Source: a virus. From it: 25,586 nucleotides of DNA. This document shows positions 18,301 through 25,586 of the stretch, piece after piece. The stretch is taken from the IMG/VR virus record IMGVR_UViG_3300010151_000142, positions 1-25,586 of that record; one strand, given 5' to 3'. Both the position numbers and the translations under genes were made by a program. The notes under the pieces are model-generated. The model did not search any database. It saw nothing but the letters and a program-made list of their open reading frames with translations, and had not been told where the DNA came from. The stretch's first letter is position 1, and each line of letters opens with the position of its first letter.

Positions 18301-21300
18301 TCCCAGTTTGTGTATCGGCCAGTCTCAACAATGGCTACACTGCCTCGGCAGAAGTTCAGGGATGCACACGACAGTTCGATTATATGCATCGCTCGTTCTC
18401 GTACATCACCGCATCTGTTCAGGATAATTATTATGTTTCTCACACAATTCCGAGAGCAGAGCACCAATATTCATGGTTGACTGCCTCACTTCTGCCAAAT
18501 ACAGAAAAGTTCCTTGGGTTTGCGCCAGCAGACGGAATGGTCACGAACTCATCAGGATATGTTCCTGCGCTCGATTTTGTTTCTTCAAGTGAAGCGGGAA
18601 CGCACTATCCCGGCTCTAACGTGGCGAACGGAAGAATCTTCGGGAACGATCATGGCGAAGGCAAGGCAGGTCACCTCCCGACTGACTTTGTTGGGATGAA
18701 CCATAATATTTATGAACCAATTTCTTCCAGTGCAAACACTGTTGGATATGACTCCATGACCCTCATCGACCATGTGGGGGGCAATGTTGCTGGTTATAAC
18801 AATTATCTTAATGTGTCGCACGTTGTTCGAAACACTTTTGGCGGAGAAAACGTTTTTAGTTCTGGCTCCGCTGGCGGTGACCGAAACGCAATGGTGTTTA
18901 ATGGACTGCTTTTGCACAGAAACGGTCCATATGGATATCCAAGTTGGAAACAAATTCGAACTGGAGAACATGCGGTCGCAAGATATAACAGAAGAAATAA
19001 TATTATTTCGACTTATGAGGCTCCCACCGATTACACAACAGACGATGGAAGAGTGTTCACCGACACAATTCGACCGAGTTCCTTTGTAAATTATGAAGAG
19101 CCGCCAGTTGGTTCATCACAATATCCAATTCTTGCCTCGCTCATGGGAAACATTATTCAAACAACGTATGGCACAAACTTGGTCTACTTTAATAATGCGA
19201 CCCTTAATGAGAGGTTGGGGCTTTCGATAACAGATGACATGGAGAATCAGTCTTACACCAATCTTATCGCGATGTATGGTGCCGGCCCTTCAACATTCCA
19301 GTCCTCTATGCCTGCTTATCATAATTACGGCCTCGTTTATCGCGAACAGGTCTATCCAAAAGACCGTTACGCCTTCACTTCTGGAGTCCGCAAAAGAGAA
19401 AACTTTTATGTTAGCTTCTGGACCCCTCTTGATGAAGATCGTCGACAGACACACAGGATAGATTCACAGGGCCAAACGACAAGAACAGGAAGTATTTGGG
19501 GCATGGATGGCCCATCAGACACTTATTGGAACTCAATGCGACTGCCAAGAGAATATGACGGTGGTTCCACCACCACATATTTGGCAGGAGAGATTTATTC
19601 GACATACAGAAACTCCAGCGGCTCAGGAGAGCTTCAAGATATAACAAAGCAGCTTTGGGGCAATTACGATTCTGCTGGAACGCAATACACCTATAAAAGA
19701 GGCGGCCCACTTTATTATTATTTCAACACACATTACACAGCCTCTGCCAATTTATCTCCCTCAAACGGCTTCAGCGAAGCACAATTAGAAAAGTGGGGCT
19801 TTAAATACACCGACACGTCACTGGCGATCACTCCTATCTTTGGTGGATACACAAAATTTGAAGCACACATTCAAGCTGGCCGCGCACCATTTTATAAATC
19901 ATATGATGAATATGTCCAAGACCTTCGCTTGAGGGCAAAGGACCACACAATTGTTCCAGAGTTTAGAATTAGCGAACATATGCCTTTTTATATACTCGAA
20001 AACGGTGGGTATTTTATCGCAGAAAATTCTGGCTCTTTGAGCTTGACTGGTTCGGCTATTTCGTCCAGCACTGAAGATGGCTTCTATCGAACTTATGCTC
20101 ATGCTGAGTTTATGAGACACTTCGACAAGATCGAGTCAGATCACGATTTCGACGGCGGAGTCCGAGGTTTAACCCTTAAATGCAAGGCCCAAATGAAGTT
20201 GTTGCCTTATGATGGCTTCTTTCCAATGGACAGGACCATTCAACTTGCGAGCTTATTTTCGCAGTCTTATGGATCAAATATAATAGACTCACCACAGTTC
20301 AGGTCTTCGTCGACCACTTTTGCTGAATTTGGCGCAGCCGAACATGCTCAGGCCCAGAAAGACAGATGGTCGATTTGGTCTCGCCCGTTCATGGCTCCCG
20401 GCATTCTATATAATACGATCAAGTCTGGGATGGCAGTCGATTATCCGATCATGACGGGCTCTTGGAACAAAAAGTTTAAAGGGATGTCAGGTGATTTTAA
20501 AATTTCTGCCTCTTACGAATGGCCTCACACCGGCAGCACTTTCCAAATACACAGCATCAATTTTATGGAAAAATACGATGCAGCAGTTGGATATCGCTAT
20601 AACATGGGAACTTCAGACAATATCACTGGCTCTTTCATATCGCGTGGTTACGGATCTTATGACTTAACTGCGATATCTGGCGCAGTTGTTCAGATGGATA
20701 ATTATAACATGAGGCTCCCGTTTGAAGCAATTATCGATCCATCTGAATATGTCAGGGGTCTGCCAATCGCAGATTGCGGGCACACATCCTCGCAACCGGG
20801 ATTTGGTGTTCAGGACGGTAACCCATTCGCAAGAAGGGGAATGCTCGGAGCGTCCAGTAAGCCACTTTATAAAATGGCAATGTCAAACTTCTTGGCAAAT
20901 GTCCCAGAGTTCTTTCTTAATGGCAAAAACTTTTCAACGATCACTTCGACAACGGAAGATAAGTTTTTGGCAGCCAAGCCCGGCAAGGTTTACGGAGCAC
21001 TCGTTAGATTAAGAAAATCAGTCGATACAGCTTCCACTGCTTCGCATGGATTCCATCCAGATTCGCTGGATAGAATGATGGCAGTTAATCCAAGCAACAC
21101 GGAAGAATGGGTTCCAGAACAGTCAAAAGAAGTTGTTCCTTGGACAGAGCACAAGGAAACGATGACAATGTATAGTCGTCCCACTGCTTTTGGACCTGCT
21201 CATGGCTGGGGCTCCTTCGCTGGCTATAACACTCCATTCACACCATCATATTATGATGGCGAAGGTTGGGCCGTGCTTTATTGGACCCCGCCAACAGGCT

Positions 21301-23138
21301 CCGGTATGGGCAAAATGGATAAACTGTCGGCTAAGAAGTACTCATTAGATGAAATCATGGCGAATCTCGACATCATGTATCTTAGACATGCTCCGATCTT
21401 AAATTCTACACGGATGCACAGCCTTTCTGAGTCCGCTGGAACTGGTTTCGGAGGCCACGGCTGGATGGCGAGCGACATGTCTCTTTACAGTAACCAGACA
21501 ATTCTGACAAACGCGGATCTTGAGCGATTGGGCTTGTCTTCTGAAATCGGAAAAGATATTGCCGAAGGAGAAGGCACATATACCAAGAACGCTAATAATT
21601 ATTATTATCCTCGCCCAACAACGGGAAGTTATCTTTATGATCCAGAGTCCAACGCAATGCAGGTTTCTGCATCATTAAACTTGACTTTGAAAGCAGGAGT
21701 TGCAAGCCCAACATATGATCCTGAAACGGGACAAATGACTTCTGCCCAGTTCGATCAGAACTCGGACACCAAGGTCTGGGCTATCCAAGCTAAGTTCGAA
21801 ACCCCAATGCTAAACTTCAAAGACGTTGATGCTTCGATGCCCACAAGCTATAAAGGAACAGACTGGGGATCAGATCCTCTCGATGCACCACCATCTTCCT
21901 CTGTCGCAAAGGGAATGTGGCATCAATATGGAAGACTCCCAGCAGAGGACGAAGGAATCTATATGCAGATCGGAGATATCCCAGAAATGTGCAAGAGCGC
22001 ATGGGCATTCGGACATGTTGACGCAAACGTTCCAGTCTTTGGTTATTTCCACACGGCATCAAACCCATCTTACAAGGACAGCACAACATTCAGAACGCTT
22101 TCCTCACTGTTTAGCGATTACACCAATCCTTCTTTCGATGGCACAATCTATGATGACACATATGTTCTCGACTGGAATGGTTCAAGCACTCTCAAGAGAG
22201 AAGGTCTTGTCCTCCCAGAACAGTGGGAATCACTTTGTGACTTGGTTGGCTTCCCGAAGGCGTCAAAGAAAATGGGACAAATTGCACAATCTCAAGAGAT
22301 CAAAGAAGCAGTTGTCGCAATTCCCTTTATTGAGCACGAAGGTGAGAGGCAATTCTTTGAAATCCCAAGAGAGACGATTGAAAAAGCAGGGCAGCTTATT
22401 GATGGAACGGCGATGTCCTCTTTCCAAGATCAGACTTTAGAACCCGGCGGCAGCGTTGTCGATATGATTCGGAGAATGAGAAGTTATGTTTTCCCACCAA
22501 AGATGGACTTTTTAACTTATGAAGCGATCAACCCATTCGCCATGTATATTTTTGAGTTCTCATATGAGCTAAACCAACAAGATCTATCTGATATTTGGCA
22601 AAATATCTTGCCAGAGCACGGAACAAGAATGAAAGAGTCAACAGCAACCATTAGTCATACGCTTATGGAAGAAGAGCTTAGTGGCCAGAACCAACAATTA
22701 CTCGGCTGGAGAGCCGCAGCCAGCGGCAAGAGAATTCCTTCTAACTTGCAGTGGCTGGTCTTTAAGGTGAAACAGCGCGGAGAGTCCGACTATTTCGCCA
22801 AGGTCTTTGGCTCCGACGCTCAAGAGACTTCCGTCCTTCAGGGAGGAATACAGAAAAAGATGACCACTTTCGCGGCTCTTGACAATTCTGCTGTTTTAGA
22901 CTCTTCAGGTCAATCCGAATACAGTTATAACTGGCCATATGATTATTGCTCTGTTGTCGAGCTTGCCAGCCTTGAAACTGCGGTATCTTATGGGACAGAA
23001 GGGATTACAGGATATGATCCTCCCGCACCCGATTACACAACGCCAACTGGTGAGTTAACAACTGTCCTTGATGGGGCATCCGATCTGGCCGCCCAAGCTA
23101 TGGTTGAATCCGCACTAAATTGGTCAGATTCTGAATGA
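12351..23138 (+). CDS. Giant LamG-domain tail/adsorption protein with gpI-like motif, 3595 residues
   Basis: One unbroken frame starts at ATG 12351, eight bases after the previous stop, and would encode roughly 395 kDa. Residues 44-111 form a distinct N-terminal block (NFARYGLAEEYYVNAI ... QFPYDGSLLEKELFF ... YPKTTGYV). Residues of about 185-400 form a first LamG/concanavalin-like domain (VTLEFWLKKDAW, WTHVAVSLLN, FYVNGDL, LDEFRFWK). Residues of about 450-620 carry YKSKGTMRAFRNMMHCFGF, with KGT at 593-595, resembling the 'KGT ... G' signature of P2 gpI tail proteins. Residues of about 1035-1170 are helical (EPVNRYRQEYKSMEKLRSLF, LLERNKYWTKFPTLE). A second LamG-like domain spans about 1720-1930 (GFSFTGWLKP, WAHVAITW, IYINGV, MDELTFWK). 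A conserved-looking block near 3387-3425 reads INPFAMYIFEF ... NQQDLSDIWQNILPEHG. I recall a similar architecture in large structural proteins of marine myoviruses, unverified. Host glycan binding is inferred from the LamG domains. Confidence 0.8.
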   Translation: MSIKDLFNKKYKVSPTNNDKRSVKEDAESPLRAVVVRREQKKVNYRVDYTSASNFARYGLAEEYYVNAIDRITNQFPYDGSLLEKELFFANSRGLDKYIYDELYPKTTGYVILGSNNIAWSSKTKGYGVPVLKEYIEVRGGPHTASEGMDGKPLNTTFTGSNYYDEDIYNGGEDFGGSRTTNLKTYLSGGVTLEFWLKKDAWSTANTEKEVIFDLWNGHESSSADYGRLTLELSGTATSGESPFVLTCMSGTSGFSRQHIGSSITTSSITDWTHVAVSLLNEDASIRTMFYVNGDLNESKTVGSSVDDITGSINAYIGALRTAPSGNVYEAVDSTAANLWDGRGRLSASLDEFRFWKTQRSSKQIGRHWFTDYAGGTNRDSANATLGVYYKFNEGITNTSSMDSNVLDYSGRISNGLWYGYLAGSRNSGSAIVSASAGTEFEEPIIYENNQEVINLRSRLAASGSLWDDVNTSNIYNSFPYWIVEEDSLSDKNLRIFAQIMGSYFDTAMLQLDSLPKVHSKEYVSGSEKPRVFADRLLESVGLEVPDLFNDANLLNLVSSRDEERNYEQSIQEVKNLIYENIYNNIDSIYKSKGTMRAFRNMMHCFGFDEELININIYSNNTAYEFKESFNNIAVKKVYADFNDPDRYDSTIYQQTSSLEPDTVSYISGTNQVGYETELGMTAQAEVIFPHKYEKADLLWRATPFLTASIFGMHTANGDSPTDFTYVSPDVANFQVYAVRDEEESKDIRFLLSSSTPFPISELTSTTYRETYDGERWNLSVRVRPNKYPMTQDVTGSSTTTYAVEFHGVSMINGTPLNEFLLTASMSQAEGENFLKSGKRLYGGAHRQNFTASLVDYQNNAHDALTDVHIASVRYWSTYLEQDTINAHARDPGRYGVRNPYKSVHLTDNIHIPQSEMLALNWDFSQITSSDDGGIDGLGVAGSSNAGFFVKDISSGSATKRSRWDWIGGVTGNKHSARASYYIAGDTGSVNTNYIFSYRQNMPETVQSSDMVNILRDDDNQFTRESSPITHYFSFEKNMYRTISEEMLNMFATIVDFNNIIGEPVNRYRQEYKSMEKLRSLFFEKIQNEPSLDKYVDFYRWIDGAVSTLLLQLVPASAETSGEIRTMIESHLLERNKYWTKFPTLESKAGDPTAGIRGVNELLYDWEHGHKNPDGAERDNALYWRDRALRGDAPLSSSNADVNSNKETVRNISGKHRNDTPPTLYDTATATTYQGSAYAIDRFTKPYRLATHESREIKGGVNFPRNKKANLVYDAVRPHGPRSDGEQANIPLNVMLAQSSSVEAMPEISDRIDPLMKDSDAVVGPLKTPAVNEKRRFNFEVMQGRDFCVDYAGIAKDNLLFPFNIHSSSATGGYNEEITCGFYQGAELTNLHHDTYGEGHEVPMQGPFTEKWVGGHQSRHVELNVGSDNQMSRPEAFRIVTGDCKTGGFIGIVGADYPFPEGDCEVSGGFPVKKHPRASMYRSVTAKRPVNIAYIKQTGSAKGVTSIGNYEYIYQALQASSRATQRRAFVKTGGAALFISASAWVSGAVDYTRLDQVSNTSKHVFVERFSAPGGPETSGDANGGFGLDAVSGEYSPYNSLNNRNLLVRSTMRELFRAHTNAFGYSGYTNSLVTEVEANESDYSGRANYHKIHRNNLNRMTQQESYSPVYSGSVLINKKLVHFPNTDLDSGSCFALASYDVVDSEILTNSDTFMTKVWSAYSGSGFSFTGWLKPQDTAIPDGAMTIFAAGKANSNPVMWAEVDRNPNTADGIERVLFGLSSTTNGQGANGETMWEVKASSSFLNDWAHVAITWTSQPSGALGSSNQVEGEAMERAVTIYINGVSASSEFTVTRPFATRNCYLSTASMTSKLNYKAFGNLDYAGRRMFTIGGYHTDASNMWSGSMDELTFWKIPLDANQVTEIYNNGIPCDITASSLYSATGSNMLEWIRFEPQIGQCDLTIDPANPGIYSEGGNFLNNFTGTKFFPVCVSASLNNGYTASAEVQGCTRQFDYMHRSFSYITASVQDNYYVSHTIPRAEHQYSWLTASLLPNTEKFLGFAPADGMVTNSSGYVPALDFVSSSEAGTHYPGSNVANGRIFGNDHGEGKAGHLPTDFVGMNHNIYEPISSSANTVGYDSMTLIDHVGGNVAGYNNYLNVSHVVRNTFGGENVFSSGSAGGDRNAMVFNGLLLHRNGPYGYPSWKQIRTGEHAVARYNRRNNIISTYEAPTDYTTDDGRVFTDTIRPSSFVNYEEPPVGSSQYPILASLMGNIIQTTYGTNLVYFNNATLNERLGLSITDDMENQSYTNLIAMYGAGPSTFQSSMPAYHNYGLVYREQVYPKDRYAFTSGVRKRENFYVSFWTPLDEDRRQTHRIDSQGQTTRTGSIWGMDGPSDTYWNSMRLPREYDGGSTTTYLAGEIYSTYRNSSGSGELQDITKQLWGNYDSAGTQYTYKRGGPLYYYFNTHYTASANLSPSNGFSEAQLEKWGFKYTDTSLAITPIFGGYTKFEAHIQAGRAPFYKSYDEYVQDLRLRAKDHTIVPEFRISEHMPFYILENGGYFIAENSGSLSLTGSAISSSTEDGFYRTYAHAEFMRHFDKIESDHDFDGGVRGLTLKCKAQMKLLPYDGFFPMDRTIQLASLFSQSYGSNIIDSPQFRSSSTTFAEFGAAEHAQAQKDRWSIWSRPFMAPGILYNTIKSGMAVDYPIMTGSWNKKFKGMSGDFKISASYEWPHTGSTFQIHSINFMEKYDAAVGYRYNMGTSDNITGSFISRGYGSYDLTAISGAVVQMDNYNMRLPFEAIIDPSEYVRGLPIADCGHTSSQPGFGVQDGNPFARRGMLGASSKPLYKMAMSNFLANVPEFFLNGKNFSTITSTTEDKFLAAKPGKVYGALVRLRKSVDTASTASHGFHPDSLDRMMAVNPSNTEEWVPEQSKEVVPWTEHKETMTMYSRPTAFGPAHGWGSFAGYNTPFTPSYYDGEGWAVLYWTPPTGSGMGKMDKLSAKKYSLDEIMANLDIMYLRHAPILNSTRMHSLSESAGTGFGGHGWMASDMSLYSNQTILTNADLERLGLSSEIGKDIAEGEGTYTKNANNYYYPRPTTGSYLYDPESNAMQVSASLNLTLKAGVASPTYDPETGQMTSAQFDQNSDTKVWAIQAKFETPMLNFKDVDASMPTSYKGTDWGSDPLDAPPSSSVAKGMWHQYGRLPAEDEGIYMQIGDIPEMCKSAWAFGHVDANVPVFGYFHTASNPSYKDSTTFRTLSSLFSDYTNPSFDGTIYDDTYVLDWNGSSTLKREGLVLPEQWESLCDLVGFPKASKKMGQIAQSQEIKEAVVAIPFIEHEGERQFFEIPRETIEKAGQLIDGTAMSSFQDQTLEPGGSVVDMIRRMRSYVFPPKMDFLTYEAINPFAMYIFEFSYELNQQDLSDIWQNILPEHGTRMKESTATISHTLMEEELSGQNQQLLGWRAAASGKRIPSNLQWLVFKVKQRGESDYFAKVFGSDAQETSVLQGGIQKKMTTFAALDNSAVLDSSGQSEYSYNWPYDYCSVVELASLETAVSYGTEGITGYDPPAPDYTTPTGELTTVLDGASDLAAQAMVESALNWSDSE

Positions 23139-23167
23139 GCAGATATTTACTGTGAGAACACAAGAAC

Positions 23168-24232
23168 ATGTCATTTTTTAATAAAAAAGAAGAAGTCTTA
23201 CACATTAAGCCAACTCAGTATGGCAAGTATCTTATTTCGCAAGGAAAATTCAAGCCTACCTATTATGCGTTCTTTGATGATGACGTGGTTTATGATTCAA
23301 AGTACATGGGCCCCGCTCACGAAGAACAGCAAAATAATGCAGAGCCGAGAATTCAAGAAGATACACCAACAATGAAGGTGCAGCATGTGTTCACGGGAAT
23401 TGAAACAAACATTAAAAAATTGAATCGAGAGATTCGATCTGGCAAGGTTGCTCTCGGTTCAGAACAAACCCTTCCGGTTGCAGAGCAGCATTTTGGCCTT
23501 TCTTCACCAATAGGCAATAGTTCTGTTGGAGAGCAAAACGCACCAGCATTTGAAGTTCAGTTTTGGAATGGGACCATAACGGGTTCCGTTTCGCACTTAA
23601 CTGGTTCTCACGCTACTATGAAGATTCCGCAACTTGATACAGAAGTTATGTTTGAAACCTCAATAGGTTCCACCGCAGAAGACTCTTCCGCCGCACCGGG
23701 TCTGCCGGGCACCATTTACGAAGACGAGACTTTTATTAAGATAGAAGATGATTATCTGATCATCGAGTTTCTGGAGCACAATACTGAATTTCAAATGGCC
23801 AATTTTGATATTGAAGTGTTTCTTGTAGAGGAAGAAGACGTTTCTGGCTCTATTAAAACCCCCGGCCTTCCCGAGTTGTCACAACGTAAAAGAACTCACC
23901 TACTTCCGCTATCTTTTGTAAAATCACCAGAACAGGTTGTAAATGGAATTTTGGTAGACCAAAGACCAGCGTCAGAGTATAGACTCCCAGATCCGGGCCC
24001 TGCTTATATCAATTACTTTTTAGATCTTCATGTAGATCATGAAATAGATCCAGTTACACTTTGCGATTCAGTTCCAGAATCAAGAACTAAAGATCCCTTG
24101 TTTGACTCCCCAACAATCTGCGCAGAAAGAAAAGCATCAGTGGCCACAGATTCAGAGATTCGAGAAACGACAGGAGAAGGCGATATGTACAGTTCGGAAG
24201 TCTCGACTGAAGACTTTGAGGAGTGCGACTAA
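23168..24232 (+). CDS. Conserved-type phage structural protein, 354 residues
   Basis: ATG 23168 follows a 29-base gap with no strong ribosome binding site. Residues 12-48 read HIKPTQYGKYLISQGKFKPT followed by YYAFFDDDVVYDSKYM, then RIQEDTP, MKVQHVFTGIET. I recall this opening (YG+.L...GKFKP.YYAFFDDDV.YD) from uncharacterised tail-module proteins of T4-like marine phages, not verified here. The remainder is acidic, with strand-like stretches (DDYLIIEFLEHNTEFQMANF, IEVFLVEEEDVSGSI), a Gly/Ser-rich TGSVSHLTGSH loop near residue 140, and an acidic C-terminus (STEDFEECD). No catalytic motif is visible. The last codons carry GAGGAG, the ribosome binding site for the next gene, and the two genes overlap by one base as TAATG. 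A role in the tail or fibre assembly is inferred from the neighbours. Confidence 0.75.
   Translation: MSFFNKKEEVLHIKPTQYGKYLISQGKFKPTYYAFFDDDVVYDSKYMGPAHEEQQNNAEPRIQEDTPTMKVQHVFTGIETNIKKLNREIRSGKVALGSEQTLPVAEQHFGLSSPIGNSSVGEQNAPAFEVQFWNGTITGSVSHLTGSHATMKIPQLDTEVMFETSIGSTAEDSSAAPGLPGTIYEDETFIKIEDDYLIIEFLEHNTEFQMANFDIEVFLVEEEDVSGSIKTPGLPELSQRKRTHLLPLSFVKSPEQVVNGILVDQRPASEYRLPDPGPAYINYFLDLHVDHEIDPVTLCDSVPESRTKDPLFDSPTICAERKASVATDSEIRETTGEGDMYSSEVSTEDFEECD
24218..24223 (+). promoter_or_regulatory. Shine-Dalgarno GAGGAG for the right-edge gene
   Basis: GAGGAG lies eight bases before ATG 24232 and encodes the Glu-Glu pair in the preceding protein's tail. The TAATG overlap indicates translational coupling, as at the gp25-like gene. 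Confidence 0.8.
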
Positions 24233-25586
24233 TGGCCGATTACCTTATTGAGCAAATGGGAATTGTAGGAGATATTCTGCCGAATGTTTATATAAAGGCA
24301 ATCACACTCAACAAAAAGGGTGGAGAGGTTATTGAACAGCTGAACCCCCATGTAGACGTTTCGGAATACTCTCGTTTCAACAAGCTAAACGGCGAAACTG
24401 TAATAATATCGCCACCAGTAAATTATTCTGGAAAAGCAAAGACATCAGAAACCCTTCTTGTTAGTGTTGAGCTTGTTATGAAAGACTCGCCGACCCCTTC
24501 TGGGTCTGCCACATGGATAAATAATGAAGAGATACTAAAATATTTGAGAGTCCGTGTAGTTCAGAGCACACATGCTAGCTTCACTAGAGCTATAAGTTCG
24601 GGATTAATGGCATTAGAGCCAGAAGCCTATAAATCTCATCCAAAATCAGATTTTGCATTTGAGCAAGTTTATGCAGTGAGCAATTATGTTGTAAAGACTG
24701 ATTCAAAAAGGCCTATGGTTTTGCCAGAAAAAAGTGGAGATCCCCACACAGATCAGCCGGGACAAAATAGACTACAAGCCTATTACGCGACTACGGACTC
24801 TCAAGGAAACACTGTTTATGATGTCCCAATCGTTGCTACGTTTGCACATAACGAAACAGGTCCAAAGCATCTCTCATATTTCGCAACAACATATTTTGAC
24901 ACAGAGCAGATGATTGAAGATTATGGTCTTGACTTAACTAACAAAATGAAGAGGTCGATAATGGGAAAAACCTCTGCAGAAAAAGTGATAGATAGAAGCC
25001 AAGTTGTCGTTAACGCATATGTTTATTACCTATTGGATGGCTCTATTTGGACAGGAGCTGTTCAGAAGACCGGCTCCAAGTGGTTCACCCAAGGGAGTGC
25101 TACAGATTTACAGCTACGCCGCCGCCGTGTTCCAAACAAGACGGTGAAGGACTTGAGAAAGACAGGGGAAATAGAAGATATAACAATAGATTTTTCCATG
25201 GTTCAGGCAGAATTGTTGGGCATCGCCAGCACAATTGGTATCGTTAGCAACGATTCCCTATCTCTTAATTCTCAGCAAACTCATTTTTCAGATGATATGA
25301 TTGCGAGAGACAGTTCTGGCCAGACAAGATTTATTTTATCAGTAGACTACCAAGATTTGTTGCGTGATAATACTTTGTATGGAAAGTTTTTTACGCACCC
25401 ACGGAGTCAAGTTACCGAACTTGTTCAGCAATATACAAATCTTAAGGCGATTAGGGTTTATCGGAAAAGAGTAAAAACAAGCCAAAGAAAGAACCGTCTG
25501 GGCATGGACGCAGATTTTACAGATTGGTTTGACCCAACACAAGGTCCAGAGCTTGTTGCTCTTTCGGAAGATGCTACAAACAAAAC
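24232..25586 (+). CDS. Phage structural protein, partial (3' end outside window), at least 451 residues
   Basis: Translation from ATG 24232 gives MADYLIEQMGIVGDILPNVY and stays open to the window edge: 451 codons plus two bases. The start is supported by GAGGAG and a TAATG overlap with the upstream stop. Segments include INNEEILKYLRVRVVQSTHA, then FTRAISSGLMALEPEAYKSH, and YVYYLDGSIWTGAVQKTGSK followed by LQLRRRRVPNKTVKDLRK (four consecutive Arg at residues 296-299). The 'YYLDG..WTG ... R.V.N..VKD.R' pattern reminds me of uncharacterised structural proteins in the tail modules of marine T4-like phages. No enzyme motif, signal peptide or membrane segment is seen in the visible part. Position suggests another tail or fibre-assembly component, but the product is otherwise unrecognised. 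Confidence 0.75.
   Translation, partial: MADYLIEQMGIVGDILPNVYIKAITLNKKGGEVIEQLNPHVDVSEYSRFNKLNGETVIISPPVNYSGKAKTSETLLVSVELVMKDSPTPSGSATWINNEEILKYLRVRVVQSTHASFTRAISSGLMALEPEAYKSHPKSDFAFEQVYAVSNYVVKTDSKRPMVLPEKSGDPHTDQPGQNRLQAYYATTDSQGNTVYDVPIVATFAHNETGPKHLSYFATTYFDTEQMIEDYGLDLTNKMKRSIMGKTSAEKVIDRSQVVVNAYVYYLLDGSIWTGAVQKTGSKWFTQGSATDLQLRRRRVPNKTVKDLRKTGEIEDITIDFSMVQAELLGIASTIGIVSNDSLSLNSQQTHFSDDMIARDSSGQTRFILSVDYQDLLRDNTLYGKFFTHPRSQVTELVQQYTNLKAIRVYRKRVKTSQRKNRLGMDADFTDWFDPTQGPELVALSEDATNK

Noticed and set aside
21826-22440. 204-codon open frame on the plus strand, out of frame with the giant gene
   Set aside because: It overlaps a continuous, better-supported frame. Its product is rich in Gln, Ser, His and Arg without recognisable motifs, as expected for a frame-shifted shadow.

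Overview
The window is almost entirely coding. Seven complete or nearly complete genes and one gene cut by the right edge all lie on the + strand, separated by gaps totalling only about 113 bases. It looks like the late tail and baseplate module of a contractile-tailed (myovirus-type) bacteriophage, probably a large, T4-related marine-type phage. The firm anchors are a gp25-like baseplate wedge protein (8624-9001) and a gp6/baseplate-J-like wedge protein (9048-10856). I see no replication, packaging, lysis, integration, tRNA or CRISPR features, and the host cannot be named from the sequence.

Layout, left to right: (1) the C-terminal part of a spike- or hub-like structural protein whose 5' end lies outside the window (1-666); (2) a 2642-residue protein of unknown function with an acidic, cysteine-rich N-terminus, two coiled-coil stretches and hydrophobic segments (696-8624); (3) gp25-like (8624-9001); (4) gp6/J-like (9048-10856); (5) a 494-residue beta-rich structural protein with a DNRLRE-like module (10858-12342); (6) a 3595-residue giant with two LamG/concanavalin-like domains and a P2 gpI-like KGT motif (12351-23138); (7) a 354-residue acidic structural protein (23168-24232); (8) a structural-looking protein of at least 451 residues that runs off the right edge (24232-25586).

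The order spike-like, gp25, J/gp6, then a gpI-like motif plus carbohydrate-binding-type domains resembles the V-W-J-I-H order of P2-type phages. Here very large proteins replace or join the usual small ones. The inferred job of the module is to build the baseplate wedge and attach an adsorption apparatus to it. The two giants take up about 73% of the window and are its main novelty.

Regulation is barely visible. Two junctions are TAATG stop/start overlaps with strong Shine-Dalgarno sequences, which suggests translational coupling. A 13-base motif (CTAWTTATTTTAG) recurs in two of the short gaps. I found no convincing promoter or terminator. Function calls come from reading motifs and from recollection of protein families; no database search was possible.
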